A program made the position numbers and the translations under genes. From NCBI GenBank assembly GCA_964431365.1, contig CAYSJJ010000001.1, positions 55,292 to 119,291 of the forward strand: a stretch of DNA of 64,000 nt, in the 5' to 3' direction. The number at the start of each line of letters is the position of its first letter. Positions within the stretch are counted from its first letter, which is position 1. The stretch comes from Geomobilibacter sp964431365. GTDB lineage: Bacteria > Desulfobacterota > Desulfuromonadia > Geobacterales > DSM-12255. Below are positions 26,542 to 34,635 of this stretch, piece after piece. The notes below the pieces were generated by a model. That model did no database searches and had not been told where the DNA came from. It saw only the letters and a program-made list of their open reading frames with translations.

Positions 26542-27660
26542 ATGATTACCACCACCGCCGCCCTGGAGCAGGCGGTGTCCCGCATGGCCGGCGAAACGCT
26601 TTTGGCCTGCGACCTGGAAGCCGATTCCATGCACCACTACCGGGAAAAGGTCTGTCTGCTGCAGGTCTCCACCTCCACCGAGACGATGGTGATCGACCCG
26701 CTGGCCGGGCTCGACCTCTCCCCGCTGGCGCCGCTCCTCGCCGATCCGGCCATCCGCAAGGTGTTTCACGGGGCCGACTATGACGTCCGGATGCTCTACC
26801 GGGACTTCGGGATGACGATCAGCAACCTGTTCGACACCATGATCGCCTGCCAGTTTCTCGGCGAGCCCGAGGTGGGGCTGGCTGCCATGCTGCGGAAGCG
26901 GTTCGGCGTGGAGCTGGACAAGAAATACCAGCAGGCTGACTGGACCAGGCGGCCGCTCCCTCCGGAGATGATCGACTACGCGGCAAAGGATACCACCCTG
27001 TTACACGAACTGAGCCGGCAGCTGGAGGGAGAACTGCAGGCCAAGGGGCGGCTGGCGTGGGTGCAGGAGGAGTGCGACCTGTTGACCCAGGTGCGGATGA
27101 CCGAACGGGGGGACGAGCCGCTGTTTCTCCGCTTCAAGGGGGCTGCCCGCATGACCCCGCCGACGCTGGCGGTGCTGGAGGAGCTTCTCCGTTTTCGCGA
27201 GCAGGAGGCCGAGCGGCGGGATGTCCCCCCCTTCAAGGTGTTGGGGACCGAGACGATTCGGGATCTGGCCGAACGGAAGCCCGCCATGGCTGGCGACCTG
27301 GCAGGGATCAGCGGCCTGTCGCCACGGCTCGTTGAGCGTTACGGAAAGCAGATTCTGGCGGTCGTTGCCAAAGGGATGAAGGTGCCGGCGGCGCGGCAGC
27401 CCCGTTACCCACGGGAGCGTCGCCCGGAGCGGAGCAGGGCGCAGGAACAGCGCCTCAAGGCACTGAAGAGCTGGCGCGAGACAAGGGCAGGAGTGCTTGG
27501 CGTGGCTGGCGGTGTGCTGGTGAACAACCGGACGCTGGAGGTCCTTGCCGACCTGGGACCCGGATCCCGAGAGGATCTGGCGGCCGCACCGGGACTGAAG
27601 GGGTGGCAGGCTGAGGCGTTGGGCGAAGAGTTGCTGGAGGTCTGTCTGACGGTCAAGTAA
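26542..27660 (+). CDS. rnd: Ribonuclease D
   Basis: This 372-residue 3'-5' exoribonuclease trims tRNA and other structured RNAs. The DEDD nuclease domain spans about residues 1-170: ACDLEADS (D24, E26), VFHGADYDVRML, and IDYAAKDTTLLHEL carries the last acidic residue. Two HRDC-like helical regions follow (about 200-285 and 290-370), as in bacterial RNase D. The ATG at MITTTAAL is preferred because the longer upstream frame runs through the inverted-repeat element. It ends convergent to the zinc-ribbon gene, separated by a hairpin. Confidence 0.9.
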   Translation: MITTTAALEQAVSRMAGETLLACDLEADSMHHYREKVCLLQVSTSTETMVIDPLAGLDLSPLAPLLADPAIRKVFHGADYDVRMLYRDFGMTISNLFDTMIACQFLGEPEVGLAAMLRKRFGVELDKKYQQADWTRRPLPPEMIDYAAKDTTLLHELSRQLEGELQAKGRLAWVQEECDLLTQVRMTERGDEPLFLRFKGAARMTPPTLAVLEELLRFREQEAERRDVPPFKVLGTETIRDLAERKPAMAGDLAGISGLSPRLVERYGKQILAVVAKGMKVPAARQPRYPRERRPERSRAQEQRLKALKSWRETRAGVLGVAGGVLVNNRTLEVLADLGPGSREDLAAAPGLKGWQAEALGEELLEVCLTVK

Positions 27661-27667
27661 CGGATGG

Positions 27668-27706
27668 ATCCGTGAGCCCTGGAACCACGGTGCAGGACTC
27701 ACGGAT
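27668..27706. terminator. Hairpin between convergent genes
   Basis: ATCCGTGAGCCCTG pairs with CAGGACTCACGGAT (one mismatch) around a short loop, placed between the stop codons of rnd and the zinc-ribbon gene. It is probably a bidirectional terminator. Its outermost 8 nt (ATCCGTGA/TCACGGAT) equal those of the family A repeat. Confidence 0.6.
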
Positions 27707-27711
27707 TCAGG

Positions 27712-28248
27712 CTATTTCTTTCCGGCAGGTTCGTCCTTGAAGAGATCGGCCAGTTCGGGCGAATTGAAAAAATCGTCGTCCGTCTTCTTCTCAGCCGGTT
27801 TTGCCCCTTCCTTGCCGAACATATCGGCAAACGAATCATCTTTCGCCGCAGCCGGCTCGGTGTCGAAGCCCCCGAATTCCTGCCCCGAGAAGGCGTCGCT
27901 AGGCTCACTCTCCCCCCAATGGGGGGTGGTATCGCTGCCGGGTTCCTCGAACGATATCTCTCCGAAGGTGGACTCTTCCGGTGGCGCAGCCGGCGCGACC
28001 GGAGCGGTATCGAACTCGAATTCGTCGCCCGTCGAAGCGATTGGCGCCGCCACTGCCGGGGCGATGATCGATTCCTGCTCCATATCCATCTCGCTCCGGT
28101 TGCCGGCCTGCTGACCGGTAAAGACTCCCGGCGGCATGACCACCGGCTGGATGCCCAGGGACATCTTGAAGGCGGCCAGATCGTTTCCGCATTTCTTGCA
28201 GCTGTCCAGGTATTCGAAACTGTTGAAACCGCACTTGGGACACTTCAT
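27712..28248 (-). CDS. Zinc-ribbon protein with acidic disordered tail
   Basis: This 178-residue protein starts with a CPKCGFNSFEYLDSCKKCGNDL zinc ribbon (Cys 3, 6, 18 and 21), followed by a long low-complexity region rich in Glu, Ala, Pro and Asp. It ends with FFNSPELADLFKDEPAGKK. There is no signal peptide or membrane helix. Such short ribbon proteins can bind nucleic acid or act as adaptors, but the role here is not known. It lies in the same direction as rsmE-prmA, 55 bp after rsmE, and may share their transcript. Confidence 0.7.
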   Translation of the reverse strand: MKCPKCGFNSFEYLDSCKKCGNDLAAFKMSLGIQPVVMPPGVFTGQQAGNRSEMDMEQESIIAPAVAAPIASTGDEFEFDTAPVAPAAPPEESTFGEISFEEPGSDTTPHWGESEPSDAFSGQEFGGFDTEPAAAKDDSFADMFGKEGAKPAEKKTDDDFFNSPELADLFKDEPAGKK

Positions 28249-28303
28249 TGGCGATGCTCCTTTCGCGCTGACCGACTCAGATTCGCTCCCCGCTCCGTTT
28301 CAT

Positions 28304-29047
28304 TCATCCGAGATCTCCCCAGACATGCTGGAGTATGGACAGGATCGCCAGACTGGCGGTCTCGGTGCGGAGTATCCGCCTTCCCAGGGTAACCGCGCAG
28401 TAGCCGGCTTCGCGGGCCGCTGCCACCTCTTCGCCGGTGAGTCCCCCTTCCGGACCGATGATGACCGCCACGCTGTCGGGGCGGGGGGTGTCGGCAAGCA
28501 GCCGACGGAGACCGACGGCCTCCTCCTCTTCCCAGAGGAGAAGCTTAACAGAATGTTCCCCCATCCGCAACACGTCGGCCAGATTCCTTGCCAGCCCCAG
28601 GTGGGGTACGTCCGGACGGTTGCACTGCCTGGCCGCTTCGCGGGTGATCCGCTCCCAGCGCGCCACTCTCCCTTCGACCCGCTCGTCGCGCAGGCGCGGG
28701 ACGGAGCGGGCCGCATAGAAGGGGACAATGGACCCGACCCCCAGTTCGGTTCCCTTCTGGAGAATCAGCTCCAGCTTCTCCCCTTTCGGCATCCCCTGAT
28801 AGATGGTTATGGCCGGGCCGTCGTGCCGGTGAACCGGCAGTTCCTCCCCCACGTTCAGTTCCAGCGCCGTATCGTCGACATGGACGATGGCAGCCGCGAA
28901 CTCACGTCCGCCAGCGTCGGCAAGGACGAGCTCCGTGCCGCTCTTCAGTCTCAGTACCGTTGCCAGGTAGTGGTGTTCCCTGCCGGTCAGGGTGAGGGGG
29001 GTGCCGGGAGCGAGCGACAACGCGAGGATGATGCGGCGTCTGCTCAT
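28304..29047 (-). CDS. rsmE: 16S rRNA m3U1498 methyltransferase RsmE
   Basis: This 247-residue SPOUT methyltransferase modifies U1498 of 16S rRNA. It has the N-terminal PUA-like part (LTGREHHYLATVLRLKSGTEL) and the knotted C-terminal domain with VAVIIGPEGGLTGEEVAAA and VTLGRRILRTETA, both typical of RsmE. The ATG overlaps the prmA stop (ATGA), so translation is coupled. An upstream in-frame start inside prmA is less likely. Confidence 0.93.
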   Translation of the reverse strand: MSRRRIILALSLAPGTPLTLTGREHHYLATVLRLKSGTELVLADAGGREFAAAIVHVDDTALELNVGEELPVHRHDGPAITIYQGMPKGEKLELILQKGTELGVGSIVPFYAARSVPRLRDERVEGRVARWERITREAARQCNRPDVPHLGLARNLADVLRMGEHSVKLLLWEEEEAVGLRRLLADTPRPDSVAVIIGPEGGLTGEEVAAAREAGYCAVTLGRRILRTETASLAILSILQHVWGDLG

Positions 29048-29964
29048 GGTCCCGAACGGTAGACGACGCAGCACCAGTCGCCGTCACGGGTAACCGTTGC
29101 CGGCGCCGCGAAGAGTGGGTCGAAAGCGCCGGTCACCACGGTCTCCTTCTCGTTCAGGATGCCGGAGAGGATCAAACGCCCACCTGCGGCCACCCTGGCG
29201 GTAAGCTCGCCTGCCATGCGTGCCAGGTCCTCGGCCAGGATGTTGGCGACGACGATGTCAAAGGTAGCGGCAACGCTCTGCAGCGGCGTGGTGGACGCTT
29301 CGATCCGCGTCTCGACGCCGTTCAGCACGGCATTCTCGGTGGTAACGTCGGCGGCGATCGGGTCTATGTCGATGGCGGTGACCGCAGGGACACCCAGGAG
29401 GGCCGCGCCGATGGCCAGGATGCCGGAGCCGCACCCCACGTCGAGGGCCGAGGCTACGGTCGATGGGGAGCCGAGCATCTCTTCCAGTGCCTGGAGGCAG
29501 AGGCGGGTGGTGGCGTGGGTGCCGGTGCCGAATGCCATCCCCGGGTCGAGACGGATGACGATGTCGCCTGCTTCTGCCGTGTAAGGCTCCCAGGTGGGGG
29601 CAACTATCAGCCGTTTGCCGATCCGGGTCGGCTTGAAGTGCTCTTTCCAGGTGTTGGCCCAGTCTTCCTCGTGAACAGGGGTGACCACCGGCATGACGAT
29701 GTCGCCGTGCTGATCGGGCGGGATCAGGCTCTCCAGGACGCGCCGGATGGCGGCCACGGTCTCCCCGGTCGCGGCGTTTTCCGGCAGATAGGCCTTGATC
29801 GTGACGATGGACGGTTCGGTCACCGTGTCGAGGGAAAAGGTGTCGACCGCCTGGTTATCGACACAGACACCGCTGCCGGTCAGGGCGACGAGTTCGTCAG
29901 CGACCTGGTCAGCCATGGCGGCTGGCACGCGACAGGCGATTTCCAGCCAGGTAGTGGTGGGCAT
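29044..29964 (-). CDS. prmA: Ribosomal protein L11 methyltransferase PrmA
   Basis: This 306-residue SAM methyltransferase modifies L11. It contains the SAM-binding loop ALDVGCGSGILAIGAALLG, followed by VTAIDIDPIAADVT and DIVVANILAEDL, the NI[LA] catalytic motif of PrmA. The N-terminal substrate-binding domain occupies about residues 1-100, and WKEHFKPTRIGKRLIVAPTWEPY is conserved. AAGGAAT precedes the ATG. It forms a two-gene unit with rsmE. Confidence 0.93.
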   Translation of the reverse strand: MPTTTWLEIACRVPAAMADQVADELVALTGSGVCVDNQAVDTFSLDTVTEPSIVTIKAYLPENAATGETVAAIRRVLESLIPPDQHGDIVMPVVTPVHEEDWANTWKEHFKPTRIGKRLIVAPTWEPYTAEAGDIVIRLDPGMAFGTGTHATTRLCLQALEEMLGSPSTVASALDVGCGSGILAIGAALLGVPAVTAIDIDPIAADVTTENAVLNGVETRIEASTTPLQSVAATFDIVVANILAEDLARMAGELTARVAAGGRLILSGILNEKETVVTGAFDPLFAAPATVTRDGDWCCVVYRSGP

Positions 29965-30091
29965 GGGATTCCTTTCGTTTGAAAAGCGTCGCAAATGATT
30001 CCGGCACGTGCCAGCACTGTTCCGCGGCACCGCACCTGGGCCTTCTGCCCGGCTAACCTATCAGAATGGCGTGGTAATAACAATAAATTCC

Positions 30092-30120
30092 TTGACAACA
30101 GTCGGTTGGCGCGGTTAACT
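30092..30120 (+). promoter_or_regulatory. Sigma-70-type promoter of the M20 peptidase gene
   Basis: TTGACA at 30092-30097, a 17-nt spacer, then TTAACT at 30115-30120. It lies about 26 nt before the TTG start of the peptidase gene. Confidence 0.6.
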
Positions 30121-30145
30121 TCATTAAAATTTACTCTAGAGGTGT

Positions 30146-31315
30146 TTGAGCCTGGAAGCGAAACGATCGGCCATAGTTGCGGCAGTGCAGTCCCAGCGTG
30201 AAGAGCTCTGGTCGGTGGCCGAAGAGCTGTACCGCAATCCCGAAACCGGCTTGAACGAGGTCCGGGCTGCTGAACTCCTGACCACGCTGCTGGAGCGGGA
30301 GGGGTTCGCGGTGGAGCGGGGCCTTGCCGGGATGCCTACCGCCTTCAGGGCGGTTACGGGCGAGGCGGGGCCGACGTTTGCCATCCTGGCCGAGATGGAT
30401 GCCCTTCCCGAACTGGGGCATGCCTGCGGGCACAACATCATCGCGGCCGCTGCCGTTGGCGCCGCCTGCGCCCTCCGTCGCGTTCTGGCCGCCACCGATG
30501 CCCGGATCGTGGTTCTCGGCACCCCTGCAGAGGAGATGGGGGTCGGCAAGGTGGCGATGATCAATGCCGGTCTCTTCGAGGGCGTCGACTTCGTCATCAT
30601 GGTCCACCCCTCTTCCCGCCGGCGGGTCTTCAAGCAGTGGCTGGGGCTTGCCAAGATCCGCTATCTGTTCCATGGGAAGCCGGCGCACGCGGCGGCCTAT
30701 CCCGAAGAGGGGATCAACGCCCTCGACGGGGTCATCCAGACGTTCAACAGCGTCAATGCCCTGCGGCAGCAGCTGAGGTCAGACGTCCGGGTGCACGGCA
30801 TCATCACCGACGGGGGAAAGGCCCCCAACATCATTCCCGAGCGGGCGGCCTGCTTCTTCTACGTCCGGGCCGACGACCTGGAAGAGATGCTGGCCGTTCG
30901 GGAGCGGGTGACCGACTGTGCGCGGGGGGCGGCCTTGGCGACCGGCTGCCGTCTGGAGGTACTGACCGAACCTGGGGTGCTGGCCCCGCTCAGGATCCTC
31001 AGTTCCTACTCACAGGTATACGCGGAGCAGTTGGCATTTCTCGGGCTCGAGACCTCCAACGCGCCGCCAAACATAAATAAGGGCTCGTCGGATATCGGCA
31101 ATGTCTCGCGGGTGGTGCCGACCATCCATCCCCACGTGCCGATCGGTCCAGGACTCCATATCCATACGGAGGAGTTCGCCCGGGCCACCGTGGCCGAGGG
31201 GGGGCGGCAGGCGGTCATGGAGGGGGCGATGGCCATGGCCCTGACCGTGGCCGAGATAGCTGCCCGGCCGGCGCTTCAGGATGAAATTCGGCAGGAATTT
31301 TTGACAGTAGGTTGA
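30146..31315 (+). CDS. M20 family amidohydrolase/peptidase
   Basis: This 389-residue protein is an M20D-type metallopeptidase, the family of amidohydrolases acting on N-acyl amino acids or p-aminobenzoyl-glutamate (AbgB/IAA-amino acid hydrolase). The metal-binding features are AEMDALPELGHACGHN, GTPAEEMGVGK and VHPSSRRR; the dimerisation domain spans about residues 180-290 (HGKPAHAAAYPEEGINALDG). It starts with TTG and a short-spaced GAGGTG; no in-frame ATG is available before conserved sequence. Its substrate is not evident. Confidence 0.85.
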   Translation: MSLEAKRSAIVAAVQSQREELWSVAEELYRNPETGLNEVRAAELLTTLLEREGFAVERGLAGMPTAFRAVTGEAGPTFAILAEMDALPELGHACGHNIIAAAAVGAACALRRVLAATDARIVVLGTPAEEMGVGKVAMINAGLFEGVDFVIMVHPSSRRRVFKQWLGLAKIRYLFHGKPAHAAAYPEEGINALDGVIQTFNSVNALRQQLRSDVRVHGIITDGGKAPNIIPERAACFFYVRADDLEEMLAVRERVTDCARGAALATGCRLEVLTEPGVLAPLRILSSYSQVYAEQLAFLGLETSNAPPNINKGSSDIGNVSRVVPTIHPHVPIGPGLHIHTEEFARATVAEGGRQAVMEGAMAMALTVAEIAARPALQDEIRQEFLTVG

Positions 31316-31388
31316 AAATTTGTTGCTCTTTAATGATAGTATGCTATTGTGCTTAATTAAGAGCAGCTAAACCGTGGTGTGGTGACAA

Positions 31389-32204
31389 TTGGCACAGCAA
31401 CTCTACCTTCTCTCCGATGCCACAGGCGAAACCGTTGATCGGGTCGTACGGGCGGTCCTCTCCCAGTTCAAGGAGGTGGAAATCCACGTCAACCGTTTCA
31501 GCCAGATCAGGGAGGAAGCGGAGATCGTCGATATCATCGACGTGATCGTGGATAACCCGGGCATCATCATCTATACCCTGGTCAACCGCGAGCTTGCCCA
31601 GTTCCTGCAGGAAAAGGTCGAAGAGCGCGGCCTGGATGCGATCGATCTCCTGAGTCCGCTGCTGTACAAACTCTCCGACTTTTTCAACCTGCCGCCCCAG
31701 CAGGAACCAGGGCTGCTGTACGAGATGAACGCCGAGTACTACAAGCGGGTGGAGGCGGTCAATTTTACGGTCAAGCAGGACGACGGCCAGGAGCTCCGGC
31801 ATCTCTACCGGGCCGACGTCGTGCTGGTGGGGGCCTCGCGGACGTCAAAGACGCCACTCTCCATGTACCTGGCCCACAAAGGGTACAAGGTGGCGAACGT
31901 TCCGCTGGTAAAGGGGATCGATCCCCCGAAGGAGCTGTTCGAGATCGATCAGAACCGGGTGGTAGGCCTTCTGGTGGATCCCAAGCGGCTGGTCGAACTC
32001 AGGGCTGCGCGTCTGATTCAGCTGCACCAGAATCCGCGGAGCAAGTACGCCAGCTACGACGAGGTCCTGGACGAGGTAATCTGCTGCAAACAGCTCTATC
32101 GCCGCAATTCCCAGTGGCTGGTGATCGATATCACCCACAAGTCGGTGGAGGAGGCGGCAAGCGAAATCATGAAGAAAATGGCGGGACTGGGTCTCATAAA
32201 CTAA
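31389..32204 (+). CDS. ppsR: PPDK/PEP synthase regulatory kinase-pyrophosphorylase
   Basis: This 271-residue bifunctional protein (DUF299 family) phosphorylates and dephosphorylates pyruvate, phosphate dikinase or PEP synthase, switching the enzyme off and on. The N-terminus YLLSDATGETVDRV and the P-loop GASRTSKTPLSMYLAHKG (from residue 148) are characteristic. It starts with TTG. The gene controls flux between pyruvate and phosphoenolpyruvate, which fits an organism that also has PFOR. Its target gene is not in this window. Confidence 0.9.
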   Translation: MAQQLYLLSDATGETVDRVVRAVLSQFKEVEIHVNRFSQIREEAEIVDIIDVIVDNPGIIIYTLVNRELAQFLQEKVEERGLDAIDLLSPLLYKLSDFFNLPPQQEPGLLYEMNAEYYKRVEAVNFTVKQDDGQELRHLYRADVVLVGASRTSKTPLSMYLAHKGYKVANVPLVKGIDPPKELFEIDQNRVVGLLVDPKRLVELRAARLIQLHQNPRSKYASYDEVLDEVICCKQLYRRNSQWLVIDITHKSVEEAASEIMKKMAGLGLIN

Positions 32205-32263
32205 CTGTCAGGAACATTGCGCTTCGAGCGGGTGAATACAAGTGACATGAGGAGGTCGGAACA

Positions 32264-32938
32264 ATGCGCATTCTCGTGGTAGAGGATGAAAAGAAGGTTT
32301 CAAGTTTCATCAAGCGTGGCTTGGAGGAAGAGAAGTTTGAGGTCGACGTGGCCGCGGATGGTGAGGAAGGGCTGAAGCTCGCCATGGAGAAGGTTTACGA
32401 TCTTCTGGTCCTCGACTGGATGCTCCCGAAGCGGGATGGACTCTCCGTGCTGAAGGAGCTGCGGGATCGCCGGGTCTCGACCCCGGTCCTGATGCTTACC
32501 GCCAAGGATACGGTGGAAGACATCGTTGCCGGACTGGAGTCCGGTTCCGACGATTACCTGACCAAGCCGTTCGCCTTCGCCGAACTGCTGGCCCGGGTAA
32601 AGGCGCTCATCCGGCGGAGCGAGATGGACCGCGGTGCGGAACTCCGCTTCGGCGACCTGAAACTCGACCCGGTCACCCACAAGGTCTGGCGCGGTGACAA
32701 GGAGATCGACCTGACCGCCAAGGAATATGCGCTCCTCGAATACTTCATGCGCAACCCGAACCAGGTGCTGACGCGGACCATGATTGCCGATCATGTCTGG
32801 GATTACACCTTCGACAGCTTCACCAACATCATCGACGTGTACGTCAACTACCTGCGGAAGAAGATCGACCGGGACGCCGACAAGAAGCTGATCCACACGG
32901 TGCGCGGTGTCGGGTATATCCTTAAGGAGCAGGAATAG
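32264..32938 (+). CDS. OmpR-family response regulator (orphan)
   Basis: This 224-residue regulator has a receiver domain (E7/D8, phosphoacceptor D51, the TAKD segment, K102 region TKPF) and a winged-helix DNA-binding domain (about 125-222; KEYALLEYFMRNPNQVLTRTMIADHVWDY). No histidine kinase gene adjoins it: htrA follows after a terminator. From sequence it resembles CusR/PhoP-like regulators, but the partner is elsewhere. A GGAGG site precedes the ATG. Its proximity to htrA may be accidental. Confidence 0.9.
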   Translation: MRILVVEDEKKVSSFIKRGLEEEKFEVDVAADGEEGLKLAMEKVYDLLVLDWMLPKRDGLSVLKELRDRRVSTPVLMLTAKDTVEDIVAGLESGSDDYLTKPFAFAELLARVKALIRRSEMDRGAELRFGDLKLDPVTHKVWRGDKEIDLTAKEYALLEYFMRNPNQVLTRTMIADHVWDYTFDSFTNIIDVYVNYLRKKIDRDADKKLIHTVRGVGYILKEQE

Positions 32939-32963
32939 CATCCAACGTTCGTACCGATCGTTC

Positions 32964-32996
32964 AAAGCCCCGGCAGCCAGCTGCCGGGGCTTTTTT
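32964..32996 (+). terminator. Rho-independent terminator
   Basis: GCCCCGGCAGCCAGCTGCCGGGGC followed by six T, beginning 26 nt after the response regulator stop codon. Confidence 0.9.
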
Positions 32997-33020
32997 CGTT
33001 GTATCTGCAGCTCCCACCGG

Positions 33021-33049
33021 TTGACAGAGCCACATCGGCTCATTACATT
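33021..33049 (+). promoter_or_regulatory. Sigma-70-type promoter of htrA
   Basis: TTGACA at 33021-33026, a 17-nt spacer and TACATT at 33044-33049, 31 nt before the htrA ATG. No sigma-E-like pattern was identified. Confidence 0.55.
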
Positions 33050-33079
33050 TATGGGATTCAACGTTAAGGAGGTTTCGCC

Positions 33080-34474
33080 ATGTTTCAGTCTGTTTCCCGT
33101 TTTCTGGCCCTGTCTCTCGCAATCCTCCTGGGGTGCCTGGCCGCAGGCGAAGAGAGCTTCGCCAAGAGCGGCCCCCCCGACTTCGTAGAGCTGGCCAAAA
33201 AATTGAAGCCGACCGTGGTCAACATCGGTACGGCCAAGACCATCAAGCCGCAGCGGCGTTTCAGGCAGCCGCAGAACCAGTTTGGTAACGATCCTTTTCA
33301 GGACTTCTTCGACCGGTTCTTCGAGGAACAGCAGCCCCATGCCTTCAAGCAGCGGAGCCTCGGCTCGGGATTCCTGATCGAGGGGGGATACATCATCACC
33401 AATAACCACGTGGTGGCGGGTGCCGACGAGATCAAGGTCAAGCTGGACGACAACCGTGAGTTCAAGGCCGAGGTAAAGGGGCTGGACGAGAAGCTGGATC
33501 TGGCCCTGCTGAAGATCGACGCCAAAGGTGACCTGCCGGCCGCCCGGCTCGGTAATAGCGACAGCATCGAGGTAGGCGAGTGGGTGATGGCTATCGGCAA
33601 CCCGTTCGGTCTGGCCGAAACGGTCACCGCCGGGATCGTCAGCGCCAAGGGGCGGGTCATCGGGAGCGGCCCCTATGACGACTTCATCCAGACCGACGCC
33701 TCCATCAACCCCGGGAATTCGGGTGGCCCCCTGTTCAATGCCAAGGGGGAGGTGATCGGCATAAACACGGCAATCATCGCCGGGGGGCAGGGGATCGGCT
33801 TCGCCATCCCGGTGAACATGGCCAAGTCGATCATCCCGCAGCTCAAGGACAAGGGGAAGGTGACGCGGGGGTGGCTCGGGGTCTCCATTCAGCCGGTGAC
33901 TCCGGACCTGGCCCAGTCGTTCGGGCTTTCCGCCGAGAAGGGGGCGCTGGTGGCCGAGGTCCTGCCCGACAGCCCGGCCGAGAAGGCCGGCATCAAGGCG
34001 GGGGACATCATCACCGAATTCGACGGCAAGCAGGTTAACGAGATGAGCGAACTCCCCCGCATGGTGGCCGCCACCACGGTGGGGAAAAAGGTGACCCTCA
34101 AGCTGCTCCGGGAAGGGGCGGCGGAGGAGCTCCCGGTTACGATCGAGAAGCTGAAGGACGGCGATGACGGAGAAAAGAGCGGCGCAGCCGCGGACAAGCT
34201 GGGGATCACGGTGCAGGCGCTGACCAAGGAGTTGGCGGCCCGCTACCGGACCAAGGAGACCACCGGCGTGGTGGTTGCCGATCTCTCGGTCGACGGTGCC
34301 GCACAGGAGGCGGGGATTGCCCGGGGTGACGTGATCAGGGAGATCAACGGCCGGAAGATCGCCACAGTCGGCGACTATGAAAAGGCGATAGCGGCCCGGA
34401 AGAAGGGAGCTGCGATCCGGTTCCTGGTGAAGCGCGGCAATTCGTCCCTCTACATCGCCTTCAAGGTCGACTAG
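33080..34474 (+). CDS. htrA: Periplasmic serine protease Do/HtrA (DegP family)
   Basis: This 464-residue protein is a periplasmic protease and chaperone of the DegP/DegQ family. A signal peptide covers about residues 1-29. The catalytic triad is H110 (ITNNHVV), D140 (LDLALLKID) and S214 (GNSGGPL). Two PDZ domains follow (about 265-355 and 375-460). GlnAsn-rich sequence with many Phe residues (RQPQNQFGNDPFQDFFDRFFEE) forms the LA loop. A strong AAGGAGG site precedes the ATG. It is a single-gene unit, and a family B repeat begins 2 nt after its stop codon. Confidence 0.95.
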   Translation: MFQSVSRFLALSLAILLGCLAAGEESFAKSGPPDFVELAKKLKPTVVNIGTAKTIKPQRRFRQPQNQFGNDPFQDFFDRFFEEQQPHAFKQRSLGSGFLIEGGYIITNNHVVAGADEIKVKLDDNREFKAEVKGLDEKLDLALLKIDAKGDLPAARLGNSDSIEVGEWVMAIGNPFGLAETVTAGIVSAKGRVIGSGPYDDFIQTDASINPGNSGGPLFNAKGEVIGINTAIIAGGQGIGFAIPVNMAKSIIPQLKDKGKVTRGWLGVSIQPVTPDLAQSFGLSAEKGALVAEVLPDSPAEKAGIKAGDIITEFDGKQVNEMSELPRMVAATTVGKKVTLKLLREGAAEELPVTIEKLKDGDDGEKSGAAADKLGITVQALTKELAARYRTKETTGVVVADLSVDGAAQEAGIARGDVIREINGRKIATVGDYEKAIAARKKGAAIRFLVKRGNSSLYIAFKVD

Positions 34475-34476
34475 TC

Positions 34477-34595
34477 GGTTGCTGAAAAACAGCCATCTCG
34501 CCGCCGTCCTCGCAAGCTACCTTGTGCGGCGTAGCGCTGCTACGCCTCCGCGGAGCCTGCTGCGGGTGCGACGATCTGACTATTTTTGAGCAACC
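34477..34595 (+). repeat. Family B repeat, copy 5
   Basis: A 119-bp near-consensus copy, 2 nt after the htrA TAG stop. Ends GGTTGCTGAAAAACAGCC and CTATTTTTGAGCAACC, with the perfect central hairpin GGCGTAGC-GCT-GCTACGCC. Confidence 0.92.
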
Positions 34596-34635
34596 TGGTT
34601 ACAATAATTCATGAAAAGAAACCGGGAGGGAAGTC

